A stretch of 21,057 bases of DNA from a virus. The stretch covers positions 293-21,349 of the IMG/VR virus record IMGVR_UViG_3300037963_004648; one strand, written 5' to 3'. Numbering within the stretch: the first letter of the stretch is position 1; each line of letters starts with the position of its first letter. Made by a program: the position numbers and the translations under genes. This document shows positions 1-6,398 of this stretch, piece by piece. Under the pieces are notes generated by a model. The model was not told the origin of the DNA and ran no database searches. It was given only the letters and a program-made list of their open reading frames with translations.

Positions 1-256
1 TTTCCCCCAAGTTCGTGCCGGTCCCATCCGAGGATGAGTTCAACGCATAGGTTGGCGTTGCGCCCGTGTAGTCAAAAATGACGTGCTGCGTGCCACTCGC
101 GGCGCAATCCGGAACCAAGGCCTCCCACTGGGGCCCCGTCGCGAAGATGCTTGTCGCAGAAACTGAATCTGGGCACTCATCGTTTTCCCACTTCCAAACC
201 GGCACACAGTTGTCTGGGCCCGGACTGCAACAGCACTTCGAGACCACGACGCTCAT
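1..256 (-). CDS. Partial hypothetical phage protein, cysteine-rich N-terminus
   Basis: An open minus-strand frame starts with ATG at 256 and runs off the left edge, so only the first 85 codons are visible. The ATG overlaps the TGA of the preceding gene (TGATG), the usual coupling in this genome. The visible protein begins MSVVVSKCCCSPGPDNC and has a further Cys in ENDECPD, giving six cysteines in the first 30 residues, followed by a Thr/Ser/Gly-rich stretch typical of secreted or virion-surface proteins. There is no clear signal peptide. I do not recognise the family. Its place directly after structural-type genes suggests a virion or tail component, which is inference. Confidence 0.7.
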   Translation of the reverse strand, partial: MSVVVSKCCCSPGPDNCVPVWKWENDECPDSVSATSIFATGPQWEALVPDCAASGTQHVIFDYTGATPTYALNSSSDGTGTNLGE

Positions 257-825
257 CAGCAGGTCACCTTGACTTCGTTCCCCGCAGAGAAGAAGTACTG
301 ATAGTCAATAGCGACCGAGCCATTCGTTGTCGTGTTGTCAGACTCATAGAGAGTGACAGTCTTGGCTATGGGGGCGGCAATCCGGTGCATTAGAACCACC
401 GGATTTGATTCACCCTTGTTGCCAATCGAAAGGAGTTCAACCTTGGGCGAAGAAGCCTTGGTTGAGACTCCGTACGACTGCTCTCCAAATGCGTTCGTAT
501 TGTTGACCTCTGCCCCATTCACAGCAAACCGGCTGAATGAGTCGGAGTTGAACGTGCCAGTCCAAGAGGTCCAACTGTAGATCCAAAAATTCACCGACTT
601 GTCCGTCACATCAGGGCTGCCGGTGGAAGTTCCATCCGAAGACACCACTTCTCTTGCGCCCGTGATTTGTGCCAAGAACATATCGGGCACATGAGGGAAC
701 GGCCTTTCCGCCATCGCCCTGACATAGTCCCGTTCCGTCAGATAATCATCGACAGCATCCGACATTTCCCGAAGGCCACGCCGAAAGGCTTCTGAAAACG
801 GATTGATCTTGCCAAAGAATCTCAA
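256..825 (-). CDS. Hypothetical structural-type protein (189 aa)
   Basis: I do not recognise this family. The first 45 residues are charged and helical (MRFFGKINPFSEAFRRGLRE), and the remainder is Ser/Thr/Asn/Gly-rich with many aromatic residues (NFWIYSWTSWTGTF), the composition of beta-rich phage tail or appendage proteins. The start is uncertain. The first possible codon is a TTG that overlaps the upstream TGA and lacks a good Shine-Dalgarno site; an ATG 20 codons further in is the main alternative. The gene is coupled to its neighbours on both sides. A tail or virion role is inferred from position and composition only. Confidence 0.6.
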   Translation of the reverse strand: MRFFGKINPFSEAFRRGLREMSDAVDDYLTERDYVRAMAERPFPHVPDMFLAQITGAREVVSSDGTSTGSPDVTDKSVNFWIYSWTSWTGTFNSDSFSRFAVNGAEVNNTNAFGEQSYGVSTKASSPKVELLSIGNKGESNPVVLMHRIAAPIAKTVTLYESDNTTTNGSVAIDYQYFFSAGNEVKVTC

Positions 826-1673
826 AACGGGAAGTTCGTCATCGCGGTCGAATCGTACTTGTTGTAGTTACCCACCTTCCATTGATCTGGAGAGGCGGAC
901 GTGTCGTAGTAAACGATTTCTTCTTGAAAGCCAGCAGGCCGGAACTTGAACTTGTATTCGACAATGAAGACAAGCCTCGCAACGACCCCGTTGGGGTTGC
1001 CACCCCACGAAACGTAATAAGTCGTTGCCCCGAGAGTCTGCTGGCTTTGCCAGTCCACATTGACACCGACCAGCAGCAGAGTCCCAACACCAAAAGACTG
1101 GCCAGCGAAGATGAAGGCATTGCTGTTGATCTTGCCAATCGCGTTCTTCGCTGATTGAAGTTGCGGGAACTGGGACTCCGAAAGAATCACCGGGACCGTC
1201 ATGTCTTCTTCTGGAGTCGGGACCTGAATTGGCTGGGGCGGGCGATCGAAATCCAAGGCCTGCGTGCGATCGCTGACGTTCGCTGCCCTCGGGTCGAACC
1301 ACTCCCCACTGGTCGCCTTGTGCTTTGACTTTGACCCCATTCTCCCCCGAGAGTTGAACACGACGCCACCGCCGCGAGGGACATCGAATGGCCCGCCCGG
1401 CGTGTAACTGCGCTTGTATTCAAGCAGGACTTCGCAAGTGTCTTTCCCAACCTGAACCCCAGAGGCCCGCTGCAAAGGCAGGCCGGGATCATCCGGGTGA
1501 TAGAACTGCCCATCGACAGCAAGGGCGATAGCCTTGCCAATCAGGGTGGTGTTGGGGTTGGACTCCGTGGGGTCCACTCTGACAAAGACCTTGCGTTCGG
1601 CTTGAGCCCCGTAGGTCGTTTCGGTGTTCGCCTGAGTGGAACCAATGATGTCTCGGTAGACCTTGGATGCCAT
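822..1673 (-). CDS. Hypothetical phage structural protein (283 aa)
   Basis: A long frame starts with ATG just after a strong GGAGGAG site; the ATG overlaps the stop of the preceding gene (TAATG). The protein is soluble, with no signal peptide or membrane segment. The N-terminal half has beta-type sequence (ALAVDGQFYHPDDPG, RGGGVVFNSRGRMGSKSK) and a proline-rich linker near residues 140-155 (RPPQPIQVPTPEED). The C-terminal third is rich in Val, Tyr and Phe (YYVSWGGNPNG, RLVFIVEYKFKFRPAGF). I cannot assign a family. Its place in the run with the adaptor-like and tube-like genes suggests a tail or baseplate component. Confidence 0.65.
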   Translation of the reverse strand: MASKVYRDIIGSTQANTETTYGAQAERKVFVRVDPTESNPNTTLIGKAIALAVDGQFYHPDDPGLPLQRASGVQVGKDTCEVLLEYKRSYTPGGPFDVPRGGGVVFNSRGRMGSKSKHKATSGEWFDPRAANVSDRTQALDFDRPPQPIQVPTPEEDMTVPVILSESQFPQLQSAKNAIGKINSNAFIFAGQSFGVGTLLLVGVNVDWQSQQTLGATTYYVSWGGNPNGVVARLVFIVEYKFKFRPAGFQEEIVYYDTSASPDQWKVGNYNKYDSTAMTNFPF

Positions 1674-1951
1674 TACTCCTCCATCACTCTCGAAAGAAGC
1701 GCCAAGAGTTGAGTCATCTTGGTGTCAATGTCTCGAAGCGAAGTATTGATGTCGGTCAACTTGCTTGCCACATCGTTTTCCGATCCAAACGAATCAACCC
1801 GGGGCTCACCCCGAGGCACTTCGTGAGGGACCGGGCGGTCGGGAGATCTGAACTCCGGGCTGGGCTCAAACTCTTCCCTTGGCCGAGTGATCTCTGGCAG
1901 TTCACCGGATGCCAGCAGCCTTTCAAACTCCTTGTCGGTGAAGTCTGGCAT
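1673..1951 (-). CDS. Small acidic protein with C-terminal coiled coil (92 aa)
   Basis: The start is the ATG overlapping the TGA of the upstream gene (TGATG); a TTG one codon earlier is less likely. The first 60 residues are Pro/Glu/Arg-rich and probably disordered. The last 35 residues (ASKLTDINTSLRDIDTKMTQ onward) form a heptad-like amphipathic helix, consistent with a short coiled coil. No catalytic motif is visible. Such proteins next to tail genes may be chaperones or small virion linkers, but no function can be assigned from sequence. Confidence 0.6.
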   Translation of the reverse strand: MPDFTDKEFERLLASGELPEITRPREEFEPSPEFRSPDRPVPHEVPRGEPRVDSFGSENDVASKLTDINTSLRDIDTKMTQLLALLSRVMEE

Positions 1952-2415
1952 CAAGCCTCCTCGGTGGCGCCGCCAGTGAAGTCAACCTTGGTGAACGCCC
2001 CTTGCATTACCACCGCTACATAGGGGCTGTTGCGAGACCATTGGATTTCAATCGACCTGAAAACCACCGGGCCGCCAATCAGCCGCCCGCTATGAGGGCG
2101 GAAAGTCAACTTGCAGTTGGCGTTTGTGTTTCCATCGTTGCTCGAACTGACAAGGTTCTTGATGTTGACAGCACTGTCGCTGACCATATAGCCCTCGATC
2201 CGGAACTGAGTCGCAGCAAAACGGCCCTGTTCGTAGATCCGCTCAGTGTCATCTGCCCCGGTGACTTCAACAACATCAACCGCCGATGAGATGTTGACAG
2301 CAGCAGCCTTGACAACAAAAAGAATGTTGCTTGCCGTGGAGTCATACGAGATGACACCTTCGACGATGGAGTTGCTGGTAACGGTTCCCGGCTTTGCAAG
2401 CAGTTCATGGGCCAT
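1951..2415 (-). CDS. Tail-tube-like / small structural protein (154 aa)
   Basis: This is a Ser/Asn/Val-rich, beta-predicted protein with no membrane segment. Segments such as VVEVTGADDTERIYEQGR and TQFRIEGYMVSD, with a C-terminal VVMQGAFTKVDFTGG, resemble the layout of phage tail-tube proteins, in which a modified target is described as an offset from a base surface. It directly follows the neck/adaptor-like gene and begins three bases after that stop. I see no diagnostic motif, so tail tube is a moderate inference; a decoration protein is the alternative. Structure prediction against tail-tube folds would decide. Confidence 0.5.
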   Translation of the reverse strand: MAHELLAKPGTVTSNSIVEGVISYDSTASNILFVVKAAAVNISSAVDVVEVTGADDTERIYEQGRFAATQFRIEGYMVSDSAVNIKNLVSSSNDGNTNANCKLTFRPHSGRLIGGPVVFRSIEIQWSRNSPYVAVVMQGAFTKVDFTGGATEEA

Positions 2416-2417
2416 GG

Positions 2418-3230
2418 TCAGGGTCCAACCTTGTTTCCGTTGATGTCAAAATATGACACCGTGTAATCACTGGTATGGCGACGGAATTGGCCCCTCATGT
2501 CACTTCGGTCCATGTTGGGCCCGAAGTTGTCGGGCGAATTCGCTCGGCTGTCGAGCAGGACAGAAGCAGCGAGCCTCTGGGCAAACAACTCTCGGTACCT
2601 AGTGGTCGGAGTCTCGACGTACTCTTCCGCAATCGAAAGGCAACTGGCGAGGATGGTTTCCGAGTGCTGGGCGCCACCCAAAAAGGTGTCGCTCGAAGCA
2701 TCGGTCTCATCACCTTGGATGGCGATATACCGATACCGAAGCGTGTAAACCTTGTCTGGCGTGGGCCACAGGTAAAGCGAGTATCGGCTCGGGCTGTCCG
2801 GGTATTCCGTGTTCGCTGATTCCTTGGGAACAATGCAGCAGATCGAAGGCCTGTCTTTTCGGGTGGGCTCTTCTGTTTCGATTCGGCGGAAGTTCGCCTC
2901 TCCCACATTCTCAACCGGAGTCTTGGAAGTTTCAGAGGGGAAACTCATGTCTCCGACCAGCCCCCCGAAGTGGGCGGGGAGATCATAGGGCTGCTGGTTT
3001 GCGACAGTCGCCAAGTCAGCCCACGGCTGGAGGAAAGACCAAGTGTGAGTTCCGGACTGCCCGGGCACCGGGGGAGGGTTGTAGAACTGACGCAGCCCAC
3101 GCTTGATGAAGGAGTTGATGTCCTTCTGGCCTTGGGTTGTGGCTTGGGTGTATTCGCCAAAGGACATGAACCTTGCAATCTCATTGCGAAGTTCAAGTCG
3201 AGTGATTTGAAGCCCGTCAGGCTGTGCCAT
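2418..3230 (-). CDS. Probable head-tail adaptor / neck protein (270 aa)
   Basis: The N-terminal part has the pattern of phage neck adaptors: an RxELxxEIARFMSFG helix, a QKDINSFIKRGLRQFYNPPP segment, then WSFLQPWADL. Later come YSLYLWPTPDK and an LRYRYIA strand, followed by a helical region (ILASCLSIAEEYVE) ending in a charged tail. Adaptors of this kind dock under the portal and close the head, joining it to the tail. The ATG has a good GAGGAG site seven bases upstream and overlaps the end of the lipoprotein gene by 14 bases. It is unusually far from the portal gene, on the other side of the recombination genes. The family call rests on pattern recognition, not a search. Confidence 0.55.
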   Translation of the reverse strand: MAQPDGLQITRLELRNEIARFMSFGEYTQATTQGQKDINSFIKRGLRQFYNPPPVPGQSGTHTWSFLQPWADLATVANQQPYDLPAHFGGLVGDMSFPSETSKTPVENVGEANFRRIETEEPTRKDRPSICCIVPKESANTEYPDSPSRYSLYLWPTPDKVYTLRYRYIAIQGDETDASSDTFLGGAQHSETILASCLSIAEEYVETPTTRYRELFAQRLAASVLLDSRANSPDNFGPNMDRSDMRGQFRRHTSDYTVSYFDINGNKVGP

Positions 3231-3810
3231 CTTCAGGCTCCTCGTAGCAATCGAACTCGCAATCGCCCTCGCAGTTCATGCACTCTTCGTCAGCCTGCTT
3301 CAATTCGACGCCGGTGACTGCTGCGGCAATCTCAGCGACCTCAGTCGCCTTGGCCATTCCGGCGTTGTAAGAGGCCTCCTTCTCTTTGGCGACCTCGCGA
3401 TCGGTGCCGGGCTTCTTCATAAACAAGCCAGCAGCACCCCCGAGGAGTCCAATGAGAATCGCGCCTCCCGGGAACGCCGGGGCTGCCCCCTCAGCAGCCG
3501 TGATGGCAATGTCGGTTGCAGAGTTGATAAACCCAAGCAACTCGTACCCACGCTCGGTTTCAGATTCAAGACGCTCGGTGTTCTTCCTGACGTACTCCTG
3601 CCAGTCATCCCAAACATCAGGGATCTCGGTCAAAGTCACATCGCCTTCGACATCCACCGCCTCCTTGACATCCTTCGGGACATCAACCGTAATCAGATCG
3701 CTGACTTGACACCCGGATGCCGCAACCCCAAGCGCGGCCACCACAAGCATTGCTGCGGCGAAAGAAACAGACCAGCGATTGTTTGAAATCCACTTCTTGA
3801 TGACAATCAT
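3217..3810 (-). CDS. Phage lipoprotein with Cys-rich acidic C-terminus (197 aa)
   Basis: The N-terminus is a clear lipoprotein signal: a basic n-region (MIVIKKWISNNR), a hydrophobic core (residues 13-30) and the lipobox AASGC with the lipidated Cys at residue 34. After it comes VSDLITVDVPKDVKEAVDVE, then a helical part with a hydrophobic Gly/Ala segment near residue 120 (GGAILIGLLGGAAGLFM), which could be a second membrane helix. The C-terminus is strongly acidic with four closely spaced cysteines (ECMNCEGDCEFDC). I recall similar proteins in marine phages without a known function. A lysis (o-spanin-like) or host-envelope role is possible, but the length exceeds that of usual o-spanins. The ATG overlaps the stop of the upstream gene (TGATG). 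Confidence 0.7.
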   Translation of the reverse strand: MIVIKKWISNNRWSVSFAAAMLVVAALGVAASGCQVSDLITVDVPKDVKEAVDVEGDVTLTEIPDVWDDWQEYVRKNTERLESETERGYELLGFINSATDIAITAAEGAAPAFPGGAILIGLLGGAAGLFMKKPGTDREVAKEKEASYNAGMAKATEVAEIAAAVTGVELKQADEECMNCEGDCEFDCYEEPEDGTA

Positions 3811-4076
3811 CAACGGTCTCGCTCCAGTAGTTCAATGCGGGACTTTAGCGAAGAGAGTGCTTCGAACTGCCTCGCGTCATTGGTGGTCGATGTGATCTGC
3901 GTCTGGAGCAGATCCTGCGCGATCCCCTTGATCTCTTGAATGTCTTGGGTGTTTCTTTGGAGCATGGTGTCCCTGCTGCCAATGTGCATGAACACTCCGC
4001 CCACCCCCAAGATCAGCACTATCAGATTCAACAACTGGACAATGTTGCTGACGTTTTGCTTTGATTCCGATGTCAT
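3810..4076 (-). CDS. Small membrane protein with coiled coil (holin/i-spanin-like, 88 aa)
   Basis: The protein has a single N-terminal transmembrane helix (about residues 12-31, IVQLLNLIVLILGVGGVFMH) followed by a polar alpha-helical region with heptad spacing to the end (NTQDIQEIKGIAQDLLQTQ and SSLKSRIELLERDR). One membrane anchor plus a coiled coil fits inner-membrane spanins, some holin-associated proteins and small virion proteins. It sits immediately upstream of a lipoprotein gene, with stop and start overlapping, and this order (membrane coiled-coil protein, then lipoprotein) is that of two-component spanins. The pairing is inference. No endolysin was recognised nearby, so a lysis cassette is not proven. 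Confidence 0.6.
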   Translation of the reverse strand: MTSESKQNVSNIVQLLNLIVLILGVGGVFMHIGSRDTMLQRNTQDIQEIKGIAQDLLQTQITSTTNDARQFEALSSLKSRIELLERDR

Positions 4077-4363
4077 CCGGATTCGGTCCTCAGGGTGCCG
4101 TGCAGTATGTCAACGGTTTTTTGTGTTTTGAAATCTTTGACAAACACGCCAAACCCCTGACCATCAAGCGTTTGCTTCAAGTCGGGCTTGAAATCAAACA
4201 TGATCGAAGACCCTGATATTTCGCCCGGAACCGGCTTTGTCTCGCCTACTTGAAAGAATGCCCCGCACCCCTCAAGATCCACGGTCCCGACCCCTGTTTC
4301 ATATCTCAGATTGAGAATGATTCGGTTGTCCCCGTGCAGCCGCAAGTTGTAATCGCTCTTCAA
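4073..4363 (-). CDS. Hypothetical protein (96 aa), probable TTG start
   Basis: I do not recognise this family. The frame is open back to 4408, where the first possible start is a TTG without a ribosome site inside the RusA gene. A TTG at 4363 has GAGG six bases upstream, starts two bases after the RusA stop and gives LKSDYNLRLHGDN as N-terminus, so I prefer it. The protein is mixed alpha/beta, with RIILNLRYETGVGTVDLEGC and a C-terminal GFGVFVKDFKTQKTVDIL. It overlaps the next gene by four bases (ATGA). It is the last gene of, or bridge from, the recombination operon to the structural run. Confidence 0.55.
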   Translation of the reverse strand: MKSDYNLRLHGDNRIILNLRYETGVGTVDLEGCGAFFQVGETKPVPGEISGSSIMFDFKPDLKQTLDGQGFGVFVKDFKTQKTVDILHGTLRTESG

Positions 4364-4364
4364 A

Positions 4365-4817
4365 TCATGCCTCGTTGATTGTATCGATTGAATTGAGATC
4401 TTCAACAATGATCTTGACCCGGGCGTGCGGGGCTTCTTCTGGGTTAGCGTATCTTTTGGTGAAGTTGACCGACCAAATCACACAATCATCCCGGAGTATT
4501 CCAGAGTCCACTATCGCGTCTTGAGTGCTTTTGATGAGATTGTCCAAGTCTGGCTTCGCACAGTGCGGAACATTGATTTTCGACTTGGGTATTCTTTTCG
4601 GCCTTCTCATGACAAACTCCCCAGTGATCACCACTGGGCAGTCGATAGGCGTCTCTTCGAAATGAATAGCCTCCTTGGCAGCAGCCTGCACGGCAGCCTT
4701 GTACAAGGAGGCGGTCCCCGGGGTGTAGATTCGGATCCGACCGGCTACGCGGGCTGCCTTTGGCCTTGGCTGGGGCCTTGGCTCTGATCGGACAACGAAC
4801 TCGAATGAATCGCCCAT
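4365..4817 (-). CDS. rusA: RusA-family Holliday junction resolvase
   Basis: RusA enzymes are small dimeric endonucleases that cut four-way DNA junctions made during phage recombination and replication. The N-terminus has the family pattern RPQPRPKAARVAG followed by RIYTP. The acidic active site is intact: PDLDN gives Asp90 and Asp92, NLIKS gives Lys96, and GILRDD gives Asp110/111, matching the DxD...K...D arrangement of E. coli RusA. Length (150 aa) is close to the family norm of roughly 120-140. The chosen ATG has AAGGGGA about five bases upstream and keeps the conserved N-terminus. It overlaps the preceding gene by 73 bases, more than usual here. With the exonuclease and ERF genes it completes a recombination set. 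Confidence 0.88.
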   Translation of the reverse strand: MGDSFEFVVRSEPRPQPRPKAARVAGRIRIYTPGTASLYKAAVQAAAKEAIHFEETPIDCPVVITGEFVMRRPKRIPKSKINVPHCAKPDLDNLIKSTQDAIVDSGILRDDCVIWSVNFTKRYANPEEAPHARVKIIVEDLNSIDTINEA

Positions 4818-5272
4818 GCTATCCCCTTCGCAAAATGAGACCAAGTCTCGGGGGGACCATGGATCTTCCCGACCATGCCAGCCAAGAAAACCCGACGAGC
4901 GACCTCTTCTCTCACAGCGTCAATCTCTTCAGGGGTAAGCAGGGAGATGTTGAACGCTGTCTTCTCCCTGTCCCTTTCCACTTCCTCGAGAAACGCAGCC
5001 TCTTCCTCTGCTGATGTGTCCTCTCTGGACACTGATGCTTCCTGAGACTTCCTCTCTCTCAGCAAAGCCCTGTATCTCTCAAGGATCCACTTCAGTTCAG
5101 GAGTTCGGCTTGAGTAGTTCGCCCGCACATCCTTGATTGCCTGCTCCAGCAATTCGGGCTTACACCTACCCAGCCTCTCCCTGTACAGATTCCGCAGTTC
5201 AAACCCATCGCCAAGTTCGGCGTGGGGCCAAAGCCCCCTCATCAGCGGCCAGATGTCCTCAAACTCTTTCAT
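4745..5272 (-). CDS. Putative replication accessory protein, helicase-loader-like N-terminus (175 aa)
   Basis: The probable start is an ATG directly after the preceding stop, giving MKEFEDIWPLMRGLWPHAEL; a longer frame exists upstream but would run through the previous gene. The first 70 residues (FEDIWPLMRGLWP, YRERLGRCKPELLEQAIKDV, TPELKWILERYRALL) resemble the helical N-terminal domain of phage replisome organisers and helicase loaders, which alternate Trp/Leu-rich helices with a conserved Pro. A charged Glu-rich linker (about 75-115) and a Leu/Ala-rich helical segment follow, then a Ser/Gln-rich tail encoded inside the start of rusA. No Walker motif is visible, so it is not an AAA+ loader. 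The function is tentative. Confidence 0.55.
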   Translation of the reverse strand: MKEFEDIWPLMRGLWPHAELGDGFELRNLYRERLGRCKPELLEQAIKDVRANYSSRTPELKWILERYRALLRERKSQEASVSREDTSAEEEAAFLEEVERDREKTAFNISLLTPEEIDAVREEVARRVFLAGMVGKIHGPPETWSHFAKGIAWAIHSSSLSDQSQGPSQGQRQPA

Positions 5273-5273
5273 C

Positions 5274-5738
5274 TCAAAACCCCGTGCTTTGGTCTTGGGC
5301 CTTGGTGTACCCGCCATTGTACGCCAAAGACCCCTTTTGCGCTCTGGACATCCACGACTCAAGAAATCGCCGGTACTTCTTTTTGCGGTTTCTAGGGTTT
5401 GCAAGAAGCCAAGAATGAGCGCTTGCCAGTTCACTCTCAACATCGACCCTAGGGAACCGGCGTCTCCAGTCTGCTATCACAAACTCGCGGATGTTCATCC
5501 AGCCCACAGACTCATCCCAATTCGGTTCGGACGTATCCACGGGGCGGCCAACGAGAGACTCCACCACCCGCCCCACTGAGGCGAAGAATCCCGCCTCGCC
5601 GAACTCCGAGATCAGAGACGAAATCTCATTGTCAAGATCATTCGAAGTTCTCGTTGACGAATTCCGAGATGCTTTTGATCCCGTCCCTGACTGGGATTCC
5701 TGTCGATCGGAACCCCTCGAAGAGAACAAGCCAGCCAT
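5274..5738 (-). CDS. Putative replication-associated protein with NP-RKK C-terminal motif (154 aa)
   Basis: The C-terminal part (FPRVDVESELASAHSWLLAN, then PRNRKKKYRRFLESWMSRAQ) matches a short motif I know from the ends of phage replication-initiation and primosomal proteins: W-x-L-x-x-NP followed by basic residues and F-x-x-W-L-x-R. The start is unclear. The ATG used here has a perfect GGAGG seven bases upstream but overlaps the preceding gene by 100 bases and encodes a Ser/Arg-rich low-complexity leader. GTG codons near residue 55 or the ATG of MNIREFVIADW are alternatives that would shorten the protein to 50-100 aa. DNA replication is inferred from the motif and neighbours. Confidence 0.5.
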   Translation of the reverse strand: MAGLFSSRGSDRQESQSGTGSKASRNSSTRTSNDLDNEISSLISEFGEAGFFASVGRVVESLVGRPVDTSEPNWDESVGWMNIREFVIADWRRRFPRVDVESELASAHSWLLANPRNRKKKYRRFLESWMSRAQKGSLAYNGGYTKAQDQSTGF

Positions 5739-5919
5739 GCCTGATCCTCCAATCCATTTCATACCAACGCTTCCTCCACTCAAAAACGCTTGAGTGGCCA
5801 GACAGGGAAATCTCATTTGCTATGCCCATGAGTTCTCTCTCGTGGGCAAACAAATTTTCCCAAACAACCCCGGTCCAGACAATCTTCAATTCCTGATCTT
5901 CAGTACTCCGGCTCATCAT
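5638..5919 (-). CDS. Hypothetical Trp-rich protein (93 aa)
   Basis: I do not recognise this family. The protein starts at the first of two adjacent ATG codons and overlaps the end of the HTH gene by 20 bases. It has seven tryptophans in 93 residues, clustered in VWTGVVWENLF and FEWRKRWYEMDWRIRHGW, and a short acidic C-terminus (ISEFVNENFE). There is no membrane segment, signal peptide or catalytic signature. The Trp/Arg-rich middle could be a small helical DNA- or protein-binding unit. It lies between an excisionase-like HTH gene and replication-type genes, so an early regulatory or replication role is plausible but unproven. Confidence 0.55.
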   Translation of the reverse strand: MMSRSTEDQELKIVWTGVVWENLFAHERELMGIANEISLSGHSSVFEWRKRWYEMDWRIRHGWLVLFEGFRSTGIPVRDGIKSISEFVNENFE

Positions 5920-6175
5920 TCCCGGGTGAGCCCCCAAGAACTCCGTCGCCTCCACTGCTGTCTGCCGAAGGCTTTTCCTGCAATTCGATCCGGTTGATAA
6001 CCGCTTCAATCTGGTCGCCCCCAATCCGGTAGACGGGCAACTTCCCCCCGATGTTGATGTTTACTGCACGGATCGCAGACTGCTTGATCCACTTGCGAAC
6101 TGTGTACTGAGAGACCCCGATTCGCTTTGCAAACTGAGGCACGGAAAGCATCGGGCCATCAGAAGGGGATGTCAT
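5900..6175 (-). CDS. Excisionase-like helix-turn-helix DNA-binding protein (91 aa)
   Basis: Residues 9-60 carry the pattern of MerR/excisionase-type HTH proteins (the HTH_17 group): MLSVPQFAKRIGVSQYTVRK contains the helix-turn-helix (QFAKRIGVSQYTVRKW), followed by IKQSAIRAVNI, a wing, and KLPVYRI. In this family the motif binds DNA as an architectural factor or repressor. The tail after residue 60 is acidic, Gly/Ser-rich and probably disordered. The start follows an AAGGGGGG site and overlaps the preceding gene by 17 bases. No integrase lies in the window, so the name refers to fold and not to a role in excision; regulation of the recombination/replication operon is as likely. Confidence 0.78.
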   Translation of the reverse strand: MTSPSDGPMLSVPQFAKRIGVSQYTVRKWIKQSAIRAVNINIGGKLPVYRIGGDQIEAVINRIELQEKPSADSSGGDGVLGGSPGNDEPEY

Positions 6176-6398
6176 GTGACATGCCCCCCTTCTTCCCGCC
6201 GGTCCCGGGCTTGTCCTGCTTGTCGCTGACCTTGATCGACAGGGCCTTGGAACCATCCTTCATGTCCTTGATCCAAGCGGCAAGCCTTCGCTCCTTGCCG
6301 CCCTGCTTGATCCAACCCGTGTAGTCGGGCTGGGCGTCCTTGGTCTTGTTCGCGTTGCGGAACAGGTAACCCGTGTCATCTTGCTTTTCGTATGGCAT
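6159..6398 (-). CDS. Small DYTG/W-type phage protein, possible ssDNA-associated factor (79 aa)
   Basis: The protein follows the pattern TGYLFRN-(x)-KTKDAQPDYTGWI-(x)-ERRLAAWIKDMKDGSKALSIKVSD. I recognise this as a family of short beta-rich proteins of unknown function, like DUF736 in outline, often encoded beside phage recombinases. The C-terminus is Lys/Gly-rich and ends SHDIPF, an acidic-aromatic end loosely like the protein-binding tips of single-strand DNA-binding proteins. ATG and the ERF stop overlap (TGATG), so it is translated together with ERF. An SSB-like role is inference from size, tail and neighbours; no OB-fold can be confirmed by eye. Confidence 0.65.
   Translation of the reverse strand: MPYEKQDDTGYLFRNANKTKDAQPDYTGWIKQGGKERRLAAWIKDMKDGSKALSIKVSDKQDKPGTGGKKGGMSHDIPF

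Noticed and set aside
5900-6175. Evidence for temperate lifestyle from the excisionase-like HTH protein
   Set aside because: No integrase, attachment site or repressor pair is seen, and this HTH type is also used for other regulation in strictly lytic phages.
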